A stretch of 64,000 nt of DNA from Sva-07 sp963698435. Its GTDB lineage: Bacteria; Actinomycetota; Acidimicrobiia; Acidimicrobiales; Ilumatobacteraceae. The translations under genes were made by a program, and so were the position numbers. The notes under the pieces are model-generated. The model did not search any database. It had not been told where the DNA came from and saw nothing but the letters and a program-made list of their open reading frames with translations. Numbering within the stretch: the stretch's first letter is position 1; every line of letters starts with the position of its first letter. Location of the stretch: NCBI GenBank assembly GCA_963698435.1, contig CAVOQV010000005.1, forward strand, positions 186,001 through 250,000, in the 5' to 3' direction. Shown here one piece after another: positions 38,059 to 47,504 of the stretch.

Positions 38059-39467
38059 GTGCCCGCAGCGACTCGCGCTCAGACGGCGGCGACGCCGCGC
38101 CCGTTCCCTCCGACGGTCGAGCGCGCCGCAGCGACCGTCAGCAGGCCGATGTCGTGGTTGTGGACGAAGGGGTTCCGTTTCCTCGTCGTGCTCGACGCCG
38201 TTGCGCTGTACTCGTTGATGGTGATCATCAGCTTCGTCCGATTCGGCTTCAGCTTCGACTGGGACACGTACCCGCTCTCTCGCTATTTCGTGGGTTTCGC
38301 CATCGCCACGGCGATCCACCTGATCGTCAACTACTTCACCGGGCTCTACGAGCGTGAACCTCGTCTCGGCGTGCGACCGTGGCTCCCTCGTGCCCTCCTG
38401 GCCACTGCGATCGGTGTCGCCGTCCAGGGCCTGGCGTTCGTGCTGCTCGATCGGTATCTGATGCCACGGCTGAACCTGGCCGTGTTCTTGGCACTCGCCT
38501 CGTTCGTGCTGGTGGCGAACCGCCACCTCAGCCGGGCGCTGGCACGACGCCGGCAGGGTGCGCCACGTGTCGTGCTGGTCGGCGAACCCGACTCGATTGC
38601 GCTCGCTGCCCAGCATCTCGCCGAGACCGACCGCGATGCCACGGTCGTCGCACGCGTGCGGTCGCCGCACCTGCTGACCAGCGCCGTCGCGGACAACGAG
38701 GCGTCCGACGTCTTGCTCATGGACGTGACCGCGTTCGGATCGGTCTACCCGGAACCCCTCAACTCGTTGGACTCCGCAGGGGTCGGCTTCCTGCAGCGCG
38801 TGCTCGGCGCGGGAAACGCTGCTCGGGCTCAAGACGGTGCGGCAGGTGGGCGGGATGCCGTTCGTGCCGCTGCGGCTGCACACCGTGCCCGGCTACAAGG
38901 TCAGGTTGAAGCGACTCTTCGACCTGTTCGTCGTCGTGCTGTTCGTTCCGCTGTGGGTTCCCGTCCTCGCACTGCTCGCGCTCTACGTGCTGGTGCGCGC
39001 CGGACGGCCCGTCTTCTACCGGCAGAGCGCGGGTGGGTCGCGATGGACACATCTTCGAGTGCATCAAGTTCCGCACGATGGTTCGTGATGCGGAGTCCGA
39101 CGGCCTGGCCCGACTCGCGAGCGCGGACGACGACCGCGTGATCCCCGCCCTGCGGTGGATGCGTTCGACCCGAGCGGATGAACTGCCCCAGCTGTGGAAC
39201 GTGTTGCGCGGGCAGATGTCGCTGGTCGGCCCTCGGCCCGAGCGACCAGAACTGGTGGCCGAGATCGTCAAGCGCGTGCCGGGATACGTGCGCCGCAACG
39301 AGCTTCCGCCGGGGCTCACCGGTCTCGCGCAGGTGCACGGACGTTACGGAACCGACCCGGAGTACAAGCTCGGCTACGACCTGCAGTACCTCGTCAACTG
39401 GTCGATCGTGATCGACATCCAGATCCTGTTCCGCACGGTCTGGGTGGTCGTGAGCCGTCGTGTCTGA
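38059..39467 (+). CDS. Undecaprenyl-phosphate sugar phosphotransferase (initiating), two apparent frameshifts
   Basis: A polyisoprenyl-phosphate hexose-1-phosphate transferase of the WbaP/WcaJ type that loads the first sugar. Four N-terminal spans and a CoA-binding-like domain (RVVLVGEPDS) come first. After a break near 38812 follow VRLKRLFDLFVVVLFVPLW, and after a second break near 39042 the catalytic block ECIKFRTMVRDAE, TRADELPQLWNVLRGQMSLV, GPRPE. 1409 nt minus two inserted bases gives 468 aa, the normal length. I prefer the GTG at 38059 (7 nt after TACGCT at 38046-38051) to the ATG at 38053. It shares 8 bp with the next gene. Confidence 0.88.
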
Positions 39468-40461
39468 GACCCACCTCGCGGTCGATGCGCGCCCGCCGGA
39501 CGCCGGCTGGCCGGACGTCGACGTCGTCATGCCGATCCGCAACGAGGCGCAGCACCTGGCGGATGCCGTCGCAACGGTCCGGTCGCAGGACTACCCGGGC
39601 CGGATCAGGATCTTTCTCGGCGTCGGCCCGTCCGACGACGGCACGGAGAAGCTCGCCGCCGAACTGGCTGCCGCGACCGACGATCTCGTGGTCGTGTCCA
39701 ACCCGAGTGGACTGACCCCATCGGCCCTCAACGCCGCGATCCGCGCCGGAGCGGCACCGATCGTCGTGCGGGTCGACGGTCACAGCGAGCTGTCCGACGG
39801 CTACATCCGCCGGGCCGTCGAGACGATGGGGCGCACCGGAGCAGCCAACGTCGGAGGGCTCCAGGTTCCCGTGTCCTCCACCCCGTTCGAGGAAGCAGTG
39901 GCCGCGACAACCACGTCCTGGCTGGGAACCGGTGGGGCGTCGTACCGGGTCGGCGGCGAAGAAGGTCCCGTCGACACCGTGTTCCTCGGCGTCTTCGACC
40001 GCGCGGCGATCGAAGCCGTCGGGCTGTTCGACGAGCGGCTGATCCGAAACCAGGACTACGAACTCAACATCCGCCTGCGCAGGGCCGGTGGAGCGGTCTG
40101 GTTCGATCCGGAGCTGTCGGTGAGCTACCGACCGCGCGGCTCGTGGCAGGCGCTCGCGAGGCAGTACTACGAGTACGGCAGGTGGAAGGCCGTCGTGATG
40201 CGCATGCACCCGGAGTCGGCGCGGCTCCGACAACTGGTCCCGCCACTGGCCGTGTGCACGATCGTCGCGGCGACGGTGCTCTCGCGGCGACGTCGCTCGC
40301 TTCTCGTTGTTCCGGCAGCGTATGCGGCAGCGGTCATCGCCACCGGGGTCGCTGCGGCGCAGCCCCGAGTCGTCCTCGTGGCGCCGACGATCCATGGATG
40401 CTGGTCGCTGGGGGTCCTCGTCGGTGCCGTCAGATCACTGGTGGCCGGCCGAGACGAGTGA
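39460..40461 (+). CDS. ExoA-like family 2 glycosyltransferase with membrane tail
   Basis: A 333-aa GT2 protein with WPDVDVVMPIRNEAQHLADA, a VRVDGHSELS metal site and LIRNQDYELNIRLRRAGG. After residue 250 come two or three hydrophobic helices, as in succinoglycan ExoA. It probably adds the second sugar to the lipid-linked unit made by the preceding enzyme; the 8-bp overlap supports that coupling. GTG start at 39460. Confidence 0.88.
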   Translation: MSETHLAVDARPPDAGWPDVDVVMPIRNEAQHLADAVATVRSQDYPGRIRIFLGVGPSDDGTEKLAAELAAATDDLVVVSNPSGLTPSALNAAIRAGAAPIVVRVDGHSELSDGYIRRAVETMGRTGAANVGGLQVPVSSTPFEEAVAATTTSWLGTGGASYRVGGEEGPVDTVFLGVFDRAAIEAVGLFDERLIRNQDYELNIRLRRAGGAVWFDPELSVSYRPRGSWQALARQYYEYGRWKAVVMRMHPESARLRQLVPPLAVCTIVAATVLSRRRRSLLVVPAAYAAAVIATGVAAAQPRVVLVAPTIHGCWSLGVLVGAVRSLVAGRDE

Positions 40462-41296
40462 GGCGCCACACGCCCCGCCACCCGATCGGGCGATGGTCGA
40501 CGCGTCCTCGCCACCCGGCGAACCATCCGTCGGCGTAGCTCAGCCACGACACCCGATCGGGTGCCCGAACCAGACCGAGCACCAGCCAGGCGAGAACGTG
40601 CACGGCCGCGATGGGCCACGGCAGGCTTCGACGAGCCACCCACACTCGATTCCGCCCGGTCAGCCGCCAGCCATCCGGGTGGCGCGAGATCTCCGTCCGT
40701 GGGTGAGCGACATCGACGTCTGCCAGGTACCGGACACCCCATCCCGCATCGATGAGGCGCCAGCTCAATTCGATCTCCTCGTGACCGTAGAACAGTTCGA
40801 CGAAGTATCCCCCCACTTCCTCATACGCCTCCCGCCGGATGGCGCTCGCGCCGCCCAGGAAGTACGCGACGGGCCCGCTCACCTCGGGCCTGGAACCTCG
40901 GAGCCTCGGAACATGGCGCGAGCTCGACCGACCGTGCTCGTCCACGAGATGCAACGACACGGCTCCGAGACCGGGGTCGAGATCGAACGCCTCACGAATA
41001 CGTTCGGCTGCGCCGAGGAGGATCGCATCGTCATCGAGGAACCCGATCAACCGGCCGCGGCCGACGCGAGCACCCACGTCGCGCCCGCCTGGCACACCGA
41101 GGTTGCGCTCGGTGGAGACCACCGTCATGTCGGACACATCGCCGAGGTCGTTCGGGTCGGCGCCGTTGGCGACGACGATCACGGTGTCGTCACCAGTGCA
41201 CTGCGAGACGAGCGAACCGAGAGCCGCGCTGAGCTCACGCGATCGATTCCCCATCGTGAGCACGACCCAATCGATCGTCGTGGTCGATCCCGTCAC
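40430..41296 (-). CDS. Family 2 glycosyltransferase
   Basis: A 288-aa GT2 protein: DWVVLTMGNRSRELSAALGS, RLIGFLDDDAILLG and LFYGHEEIELSWRLIDAGWG. A hydrophobic pair near the C-terminus (VHVLAWLVLGLV) suggests membrane association. The GTG at 41296 is 6 nt after a TAGTCT box, so probably leaderless. Its 3' end overlaps the ExoA-like gene by 32 bp (convergent). Confidence 0.86.
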   Translation of the reverse strand: MTGSTTTIDWVVLTMGNRSRELSAALGSLVSQCTGDDTVIVVANGADPNDLGDVSDMTVVSTERNLGVPGGRDVGARVGRGRLIGFLDDDAILLGAAERIREAFDLDPGLGAVSLHLVDEHGRSSSRHVPRLRGSRPEVSGPVAYFLGGASAIRREAYEEVGGYFVELFYGHEEIELSWRLIDAGWGVRYLADVDVAHPRTEISRHPDGWRLTGRNRVWVARRSLPWPIAAVHVLAWLVLGLVRAPDRVSWLSYADGWFAGWRGRVDHRPIGWRGVWRLTRLGRPPVI

Positions 41297-41385
41297 ACGA
41301 GCAGACTACGGCCGCACGACGATGAGGACGCGGCGAACGATCGGCGGGATCGTCCGGAACGGCGGCACGGTTAGTGTGCATCCAG

Positions 41386-42267
41386 ATGAATCCGTCCGAT
41401 GCCCCGTTGAGATTCGACGCGTTCCGTCGGATCGTCACGGAACCCGACCGTGTGGCGGCGATCGCAGCGGCGTCCGATGTCGACCCCGACTGGCTCGCTT
41501 CGGCGTTGATCGTTTCGCTCGCTGAGGCTGACTACACGCTGCGCTGGCTCGAACCGTGGTTTCAGGACGGTCAGCGCGTGCTCGAGGTGGGCTCGGGGCT
41601 GGGGCTCACGTCGGCATTCCTTGCCAAGCGCGGGGTGCACGTCTGTTCGATCGAGCCCGGTGGGCCCGGTTTCGAACGCTACGAGCGGGTGAATCCGATC
41701 CTGCGTTCGTCGCTCGACATCGCCCACCCCCACTTCGTCATGGAGGTCGAGGACGCATCGTCCGCACAGCCTGGGACCTTCGATCTCATCTTCTCGAACA
41801 ACGTGCTCGAGCACGTCAGGGATGTGGAGTCGACACTGGGGGCGCTCGACGCCGTGTTGAGGCCGGGCGGAGTGATGGTGCACAACTGCCCGAACTACCA
41901 CGTTCCGTTCGAGCCGCACTTCGGGATTCCCCTGCTGCCCGTGCGACCAGCGAGCACCGCACGCGTCCTTCCGCGCAGCATCACCTCGACGGGTCTCTGG
42001 CAGTCGCTCAACTTCGTCACCGCCTCCCAGGTCCGCCGAATCGCCGTTGCACACGGCGCGGACGTGACGTTCCAGCGTGGGCTGCTCGCGGATTCGATCG
42101 ACAGGTTCGCCGAACCCGAATTCGCCGAACGACACCCGATGCTGGCTCGACTGGCGGTTCCACTCGGCTGGCTCACGCCAGCGTTCCGGCGACTCCCGCC
42201 CGCACTGGCCACCCCCATGATCGTGTCATGGAGCAATCGTGCGCGGTCGCCGACGGACACTGGCTGA
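41386..42267 (+). CDS. Class I SAM-dependent methyltransferase
   Basis: A 293-aa protein with motif I VLEVGSGLGLTSAFLAKRG, an acidic motif II (CSIEPGGPG) and FSNNVLEHVRDVESTL as motif IV. The C-terminal basic segment may contact membrane or glycan. It probably methylates a sugar of the surface polysaccharide. ATG 41386 follows TAGTGT (41372-41377) by 8 nt; a GTG at 41374 lies inside that box and is less likely. Confidence 0.83.
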   Translation: MNPSDAPLRFDAFRRIVTEPDRVAAIAAASDVDPDWLASALIVSLAEADYTLRWLEPWFQDGQRVLEVGSGLGLTSAFLAKRGVHVCSIEPGGPGFERYERVNPILRSSLDIAHPHFVMEVEDASSAQPGTFDLIFSNNVLEHVRDVESTLGALDAVLRPGGVMVHNCPNYHVPFEPHFGIPLLPVRPASTARVLPRSITSTGLWQSLNFVTASQVRRIAVAHGADVTFQRGLLADSIDRFAEPEFAERHPMLARLAVPLGWLTPAFRRLPPALATPMIVSWSNRARSPTDTG

Positions 42268-42338
42268 CCGACACGGCAGGGCGAGAGGCATCCCGCGCCC
42301 ACGTCGGCGTCCGCACACACGAGGGTGCCCGCGCACCG

Positions 42339-43787
42339 TCACAAGTACTTGCGAACGGTCAGCAGACCGCGTGAGAACATCGCCCCGACGATTCGACGCA
42401 GCGATCGATGCCCAGGGACGCCCGACCGGTCGGCGGGAGCCGACGACGGCGTCTCCGTCGGCACCTCGTCGGCATCAGACCACCGCAGTCCGATGGACTC
42501 GATCGTCGTCCACCAGACACCGAACAATGCGGCTGCAGCGTCGAACGGGTCCTCTTCGGGCCGATCCCGTCGTGCCCTGCGAAGGGCACGGGTCCGGGCG
42601 ATCATCGCTTCTTCACCACGTTCGCCGATGGCGCGGACGACTCCGACACCGTTCTGCGTCATGATGTCCCGGACCGCATTCGAACAGTCGTCGGTCCACA
42701 CGACTCCTGCAGGCACGGTCGCCTGGATGAACGCCGGATCGAACGATCCCGCAACCGGCCCGTCGGCCAGCACGACGTTCCCTGTTCGCCCGCCCTCCGT
42801 TGCGGCCAGGCTCGAGCGGGTTCGCTCGGCGAGTCGGGGGTCGTCGGTGGCCTGCACCCGGACACGGATGATCGGCACGACCTCGACCGGCGGATTGAGC
42901 GGTGGCGCTCCGCGACGAAAGCCGCGAAGCGGCATGAGCGCCTGCACGAACGGCTCCCGTGTCCGGTTGATCTCGTCGCGACGGCTCGAGGACAGGTTTC
43001 GGCGACCTTGATGCCAGTGCGCCGCATCGCGATCCAGAACCAGGACCGCACCGTTCGCGTGCGCCCGGTAGCCGAACTCGGTGTCCTCGACGCCTCGAAC
43101 GCCGAGTTCGGCGAACCCGCCGATCTCGTCGAACTGTGCACGAGAGATCGCCAACGTGGCACCGATCGTCACGCGGAACGCATCGAATCGCTCGAGGGTC
43201 AGGTCACGGGTTCGCTCGAACGTGGTCTCTCGCCAGAGCTGGTCGTCCACATCGCTTCCTTCGAAGTGCGCAGCCATCGACCCCTCGGCAATGAGTCGAA
43301 CCAGCTCGTCCGTCGACAAGTCGTCGACATCGACGAATCGGCAGAGCCCCATCACCAACGGGTCACGCCGGCGCTCGAACCAACGTGCGTAGACATGAAC
43401 CACCTGGCGCTCAGGCACCACGTCGGCGTCGAGGAACATCAGGATCGATCCGCTCGACTCCCTCGCCGCAGCATTGCGGGCCCGGCCGGCACCGAACGCC
43501 AGCGTCTGTTCCAGCCGCACGACGCGCACGGGGAACGGGAGCTTCTCCGGGATCACCGGCGCTCGCTCCGACCCGTCATCCGCGACGACGACCTCGATCA
43601 GGTGATGAGGGTAGGTCTGCGCTGCGAGCGCTCGCAGCGTTCTCGTCAGACCGAGACCAGGGTCCCGAGTCGGGATGCAGATCGACACCTTCTCCGTCGG
43701 TGTCCACTCGTGATCGGGTCCAGGAACGAGCGTCGACCAGTCGTTGCCGCGCACCTCGTGCGGTGCCGAACCAGCAGCCGAGATCAT
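42339..43787 (-). CDS. Family 2 glycosyltransferase, 482 aa
   Basis: GT2 domain in residues 30-270: VSICIPTRDPGLGLTRTLRA, VVVADDGSERA, AAARESSGSILMFLDADVVP and GVRGVEDTEFGYRAHANG. The C-terminal 200 residues form a second, unassigned domain (VEVVPIIRVRVQATDDPR...). ATG at 43787 with GGGGGAG a few bases upstream. The start overlaps the stop of the neighbouring 580-aa gene (ATGA), so the two are coupled. Confidence 0.86.
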   Translation of the reverse strand: MISAAGSAPHEVRGNDWSTLVPGPDHEWTPTEKVSICIPTRDPGLGLTRTLRALAAQTYPHHLIEVVVADDGSERAPVIPEKLPFPVRVVRLEQTLAFGAGRARNAAARESSGSILMFLDADVVPERQVVHVYARWFERRRDPLVMGLCRFVDVDDLSTDELVRLIAEGSMAAHFEGSDVDDQLWRETTFERTRDLTLERFDAFRVTIGATLAISRAQFDEIGGFAELGVRGVEDTEFGYRAHANGAVLVLDRDAAHWHQGRRNLSSSRRDEINRTREPFVQALMPLRGFRRGAPPLNPPVEVVPIIRVRVQATDDPRLAERTRSSLAATEGGRTGNVVLADGPVAGSFDPAFIQATVPAGVVWTDDCSNAVRDIMTQNGVGVVRAIGERGEEAMIARTRALRRARRDRPEEDPFDAAAALFGVWWTTIESIGLRWSDADEVPTETPSSAPADRSGVPGHRSLRRIVGAMFSRGLLTVRKYL

Positions 43788-45526
43788 GACTCCCCCGCCG
43801 CGTCGATCGCGACTTCCGCCTCGGCGAGGGCCAGACCAGGCCACTGGTCGACCGACGCCCGAAGGAAGTACGAGTCGCTCGCCTGCCAGGTGTGCAGGCT
43901 GCGGCTCGCTTGCCGCCGACGCAGCACGTAGCCGAAGCCGTGTGTTCGATAGATCGGCCAGCCGCGATCGGCCACCGCGTCGATGAGGCGACGATCGACC
44001 TGACGCGGCACCGGCGCCCACCCCACTTCCTGAAGTGCTTCCCGCGGGGTCAGCAACGTACCGCCCGCGATCGTGGTGGAATAGGTCTCGGAACCATGGG
44101 CCCAGCGGCGAATCGTGATGTCCAAATCGTCGAGGCGAACGAACTCGGCAGCCTTGCCGACCAGGACGGCACCGGAGTACCGGTGCGCCCGGATCAGATC
44201 GGCAAGGTGGTCTGCGCCGTACCAGTCGTCGTCATCCCACTTCGTCACGTATTCGCCAGCAGCTTTCGCCGTGAGTGCAGCGAGCACTTCACCCAGCACC
44301 AGATCCTCGGGAAAGTGCTCCACGTGCACATCGCCGGGGAACGCGGTTCGGATCTCGTCGCTCAGACGAGCCGGCATGTGTGCTCCGTGCAGTCCCACGA
44401 TCAGCTGGGTGTCGACATCGACCTGGGATGCGACCTGACGCGCGGCAAAGACCACGTCGGTCGGTCGGTTCGACGCCAACAGCACCGACACCGATGGAGT
44501 CGACCCCATGCGGACGTCGAGCAGGTCGCCGATGGTTCGCCAGCGCCCCGCAACGGAGAACTCGCTCTGGGCGATCCGACGGAGTCGAACAGACTGGAGT
44601 TCGCGTTCACGAGCGTCGGACATCCGAGCCGAGTCGCCTGCAGTGATCGTGGACGTGAGCGGTTCACCGAGCAGGGCGGCCACATCGGCGGGGAGCTGGC
44701 CGACGATCGCGACGCCTGCAGCGGCGAGGTCGACGATCCGGGCCGCGACGACTGCGGACGAACCGCTCCCGTAGACATGACATCGCACGCATTCAGCACG
44801 CCGGGCCCGAGCGAGCCGGCGATGCACGCCCGCAGGACGACCGTCACGAAGGATCTCCTCGAGCGCGACCGGACCAGCGGCGGCCCTCTGTGGGAAGCCG
44901 ATCGGGTTCCAACGCGTGATGTCCAACGGCGCGAGGAGCGCGACTCGGTCCTCGCCGCGATGGACGACGATCGACCGGTCGCGGCCGAGCACGAGGGTCG
45001 GTTCCGCGGCGCCGTCGACTGTCGGTCGGATGCGTATCGCGTTCTCACCACCGTTCGCGTCGGGAACGAGGCGGACCGGGCGGAGAAGCGGGTGGCTCGA
45101 CGCGACTCCGTCGAGATCAACCCTGATCTCGATCGATTCCGCGCGATCGAGACCTTTGACGACCGTCGATGACGAGAAGGAGCGCCGGGTGGCGCGCATC
45201 GCCTCGACGAGTCGTCCGCTCTCCAGCGATCTGACGACCTCCGGATTGCGCTGGAGCCAACGCAACAGCCGGCTGACCGCACGTCGGAGGACGTTGCGGA
45301 CCGCACGCCGGAGGCGGCGAATCCTCCACCCCAGCGACCGACCGGTGACGATTCGTTTCCAGAGTGGCGGCAAGACGGCGCGTTCGACCGACGAACCCGG
45401 AGGCGCACTGACGCGCTCGCGAGTGTCTCGAGCGTCGGTGACGTCCGCGATCGATGGTTGCCCATCGATCAGACGTTCCGAGACGTGCCACGACCTGGGG
45501 GCAGCGACGTTCGCAGTGTCGCTCAT
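43784..45526 (-). CDS. Large glycosyltransferase-like protein with unassigned N-terminal domain
   Basis: A 580-aa protein. The C-terminal half (about 330-560) is GT2-like: VSVLLASNRPTDVVFAARQV, EYVTKWDDDDWYGADHL as the metal site and GGTLLTPREALQEVGW. The N-terminal 320 residues include a basic helical stretch (RIRRLRRAVRNVLRRAVSRL) and a beta-rich region that I cannot assign; a segment with CVRCHVYGSG near residue 255 may belong to it. First gene of a two-gene unit with the GT2 at 42.3 kb. I chose the ATG at 45526; upstream, the frame runs into the 95-bp tandem duplication. Confidence 0.8.
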   Translation of the reverse strand: MSDTANVAAPRSWHVSERLIDGQPSIADVTDARDTRERVSAPPGSSVERAVLPPLWKRIVTGRSLGWRIRRLRRAVRNVLRRAVSRLLRWLQRNPEVVRSLESGRLVEAMRATRRSFSSSTVVKGLDRAESIEIRVDLDGVASSHPLLRPVRLVPDANGGENAIRIRPTVDGAAEPTLVLGRDRSIVVHRGEDRVALLAPLDITRWNPIGFPQRAAAGPVALEEILRDGRPAGVHRRLARARRAECVRCHVYGSGSSAVVAARIVDLAAAGVAIVGQLPADVAALLGEPLTSTITAGDSARMSDARERELQSVRLRRIAQSEFSVAGRWRTIGDLLDVRMGSTPSVSVLLASNRPTDVVFAARQVASQVDVDTQLIVGLHGAHMPARLSDEIRTAFPGDVHVEHFPEDLVLGEVLAALTAKAAGEYVTKWDDDDWYGADHLADLIRAHRYSGAVLVGKAAEFVRLDDLDITIRRWAHGSETYSTTIAGGTLLTPREALQEVGWAPVPRQVDRRLIDAVADRGWPIYRTHGFGYVLRRRQASRSLHTWQASDSYFLRASVDQWPGLALAEAEVAIDAAGES

Positions 45527-45569
45527 CGGTGGCGGGCGGCGGGCACCGGCCACCGACGCGGCACGGCGG

Positions 45570-45755
45570 GCAGCGGCTCGGCATGGAGCAGTCGGAGCAG
45601 CACGCCGCGGATGGATTGACGGACACGGTCGCCATCCTCGAGCTCGACGGCGATTGTACCCGCGGCAGCGGCTCACATGGAGCGGTCGGAACGACGCCGT
45701 GGATGGATTGACGGACACGACTCCTCCTCGAGGTCGATCGACAAGCGTACCCGAC
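45570..45755. repeat. Imperfect 95-bp tandem duplication in a divergent promoter region
   Basis: Two units (starting about 45570 and 45665) share GCAGCGGCTC...CATGGAGC, GGATGGATTGACGGACACG and a GTACCCG end. They fill much of the 360-bp gap between the divergent 580-aa glycosyltransferase and the second Wzm gene; the rest of the gap shows only the TAGCCT box before the Wzm start. It may hold duplicated regulator sites or the remains of a duplication event. Confidence 0.65.
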
Positions 45756-45886
45756 GTCCGGTTCCGCACGTCCGCGCCCGGCCTCCCGAGGCGACTGGCA
45801 TCTGCGTCGGTCGCAGCGACCATGCCACGCAACCGAAACCGAGGGGAGACCGACACCGACCGGACGGCCTCGATAGCCTCGGGCCC

Positions 45887-46729
45887 GTGCGCGCCGACGT
45901 TGTTGCTCCCCCACACGCGGGCATGTGGGACGTGCACGTACCCCCGGGGAACATCGCCTATCTGCGCTCGATCTGGACGCGGCGTCAATACGTCTGGTAC
46001 TCGGCGAGCAACGAACTCCGTTCACGCCAGATGAACTCCATTCTCGGGAACCTCTGGCACCTCTTGAATCCGCTCCTCCAGATCGGCGTCTACTTCGTGG
46101 TCTTCGGTGTGGTCCTCGGAGTCGACCGAGGCGAGAACTATTTCACCTTCCTGTCGATCGGCATCTTCGTCTTTTCCTTCACCCAACGTTCGACGACCGC
46201 AGGCGCCAGCTCGATCAGCAACAACAAGGGTCTGCTGAACGCATTCTCCTTCCCCCGCGCGCTGCTTCCCGTGACGTCGACCACCACGGAGGCCATGGCG
46301 ACCATCTCGCCGATCGTCGTGATCTACGTCGTCGCGTTCGCGACCGGGACCGATCCGCACTGGACGTGGCTGCTGCTCATTCCCTTGATGATCCCCCAGT
46401 TGCTGTTCAACTTCGGTTGCGCGCTGGTCGCAGCGCGTGCGACCGAATCCGTGCGCGACATCACGAACCTGCTTCCGTTCATCTTCCGACTGCTGCTGTA
46501 CGCGTCGGGTGTGCTGTTCAACGTCGACAACTACACCGAGGGCAAGGGATACGCGTGGGTGTTCGAACTCAACCCGATCTACGAGATCGTGACGCTGACG
46601 CGATGGAGCATCCTGGGCGGCGAGTTCCAACCGAAGCTCCTGATCGCCTTTCTGGGGTGGGCGGCGCTCATGTCGGTCGTCGGGTTGGCGTGGTTCCGGG
46701 CCGGTGAGGGCAGATATGGCCGCGAGTGA
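45887..46729 (+). CDS. wzm2: Polysaccharide ABC transporter permease (Wzm-like), copy 2
   Basis: A 280-aa ABC-2 permease: LRSIWTRRQYVWYSASNELR, then NSILGNLWHLLNPLLQIGVYF and five to six spans. It pairs with the ATPase gene that overlaps it by 14 bp. GTG at 45887 is 7 nt after TAGCCT (45874-45879); an ATG at 45923 is an alternative. The sequence is clearly distinct from the permease at 27.6 kb. Confidence 0.9.
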   Translation: MRADVVAPPHAGMWDVHVPPGNIAYLRSIWTRRQYVWYSASNELRSRQMNSILGNLWHLLNPLLQIGVYFVVFGVVLGVDRGENYFTFLSIGIFVFSFTQRSTTAGASSISNNKGLLNAFSFPRALLPVTSTTTEAMATISPIVVIYVVAFATGTDPHWTWLLLIPLMIPQLLFNFGCALVAARATESVRDITNLLPFIFRLLLYASGVLFNVDNYTEGKGYAWVFELNPIYEIVTLTRWSILGGEFQPKLLIAFLGWAALMSVVGLAWFRAGEGRYGRE

Positions 46730-47501
46730 ATCGATGGGAACGCCGGTTGAGCCCCGACCGACACACCTCACCGTGGCGGTACGACGTCTGTGCGTGACGT
46801 TCCGCGTGTACGAACAACCGGTCCTGTCCGCACGTGACATTGCCGCGCGCGGGTTCCGGTCACGCGTCTCTGCTTCGGTCGAGGCAATTCGTGACGTCGA
46901 TCTCGATTTCTTCTCCGGCGAGGCCGTCGGTCTGGTCGGTTCGAACGGCTCCGGCAAGTCGACGCTCCTGCGTTCGATCGCGGGGCTCCAGCCGAAGACC
47001 AGCGGTCATGTGTTCGTCACCAGTCAGCCCCAGTTCCTCGGTGTGGCGGCGGCGCTCAAGCCACGGATCTCGGGGTATCGCAACGTCTACCTCGGGGGAC
47101 TCGCGATCGGGTTGTCCAAGAAGGAGATCGCCGACCGGATGGGTGAGGTCGTCGAGTTCTCCGGACTCGGCGAGTCGATGGCCCGGCCACTGAACACGTA
47201 TTCGTCGGGGATGCGGGCCCGGCTGGCGTTCTCGATCGCCACGCTCCGAACACCGGAGATCCTGCTCCTCGACGAGGCGCTGGCGGTCGGAGATCGGGCC
47301 TTTCGCGAGCGCAGCATCGCCAAGATCAACGAGATCCGCCGGGACGCCCGCACGATCATTCTCGTCTCGCACAACCTGAACGAGATCCGCGAGACCTGTG
47401 ACCGCGCCGTGTGGTTGAACGATGGCGTGATCCAGGGGTCCGGCCCGGTGGAATCGGTGCTCGATGCCTACGAGGAGTGGAGCGACCGCACGTCGAAGTG
47501 A
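46716..47501 (+). CDS. wzt2: Polysaccharide ABC transporter ATPase (Wzt-like), copy 2
   Basis: A 261-aa ATPase: Walker A GSNGSGKST, signature YSSGMRARLAFS, Walker B ILLLDEALAVGDRAF and LVSHN. It ends shortly after the nucleotide-binding domain, so it lacks the carbohydrate-binding tail of copy 1 and resembles RfbB/TagH-type short forms. ATG at 46716 has GAGGG about 8 nt upstream; 14-bp overlap with the permease gene. Its 3' end abuts a truncated glycosyltransferase gene on the other strand. Confidence 0.92.
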   Translation: MAASESMGTPVEPRPTHLTVAVRRLCVTFRVYEQPVLSARDIAARGFRSRVSASVEAIRDVDLDFFSGEAVGLVGSNGSGKSTLLRSIAGLQPKTSGHVFVTSQPQFLGVAAALKPRISGYRNVYLGGLAIGLSKKEIADRMGEVVEFSGLGESMARPLNTYSSGMRARLAFSIATLRTPEILLLDEALAVGDRAFRERSIAKINEIRRDARTIILVSHNLNEIRETCDRAVWLNDGVIQGSGPVESVLDAYEEWSDRTSK

Positions 47502-47504
47502 CGC

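Noticed and set aside
46860..47500. C-terminal extension of the truncated GT-C protein
   Set aside because: It is the exact antisense of the Wzt copy 2 coding region and loses hydrophobicity at the boundary, so I ended the fragment near 47505.
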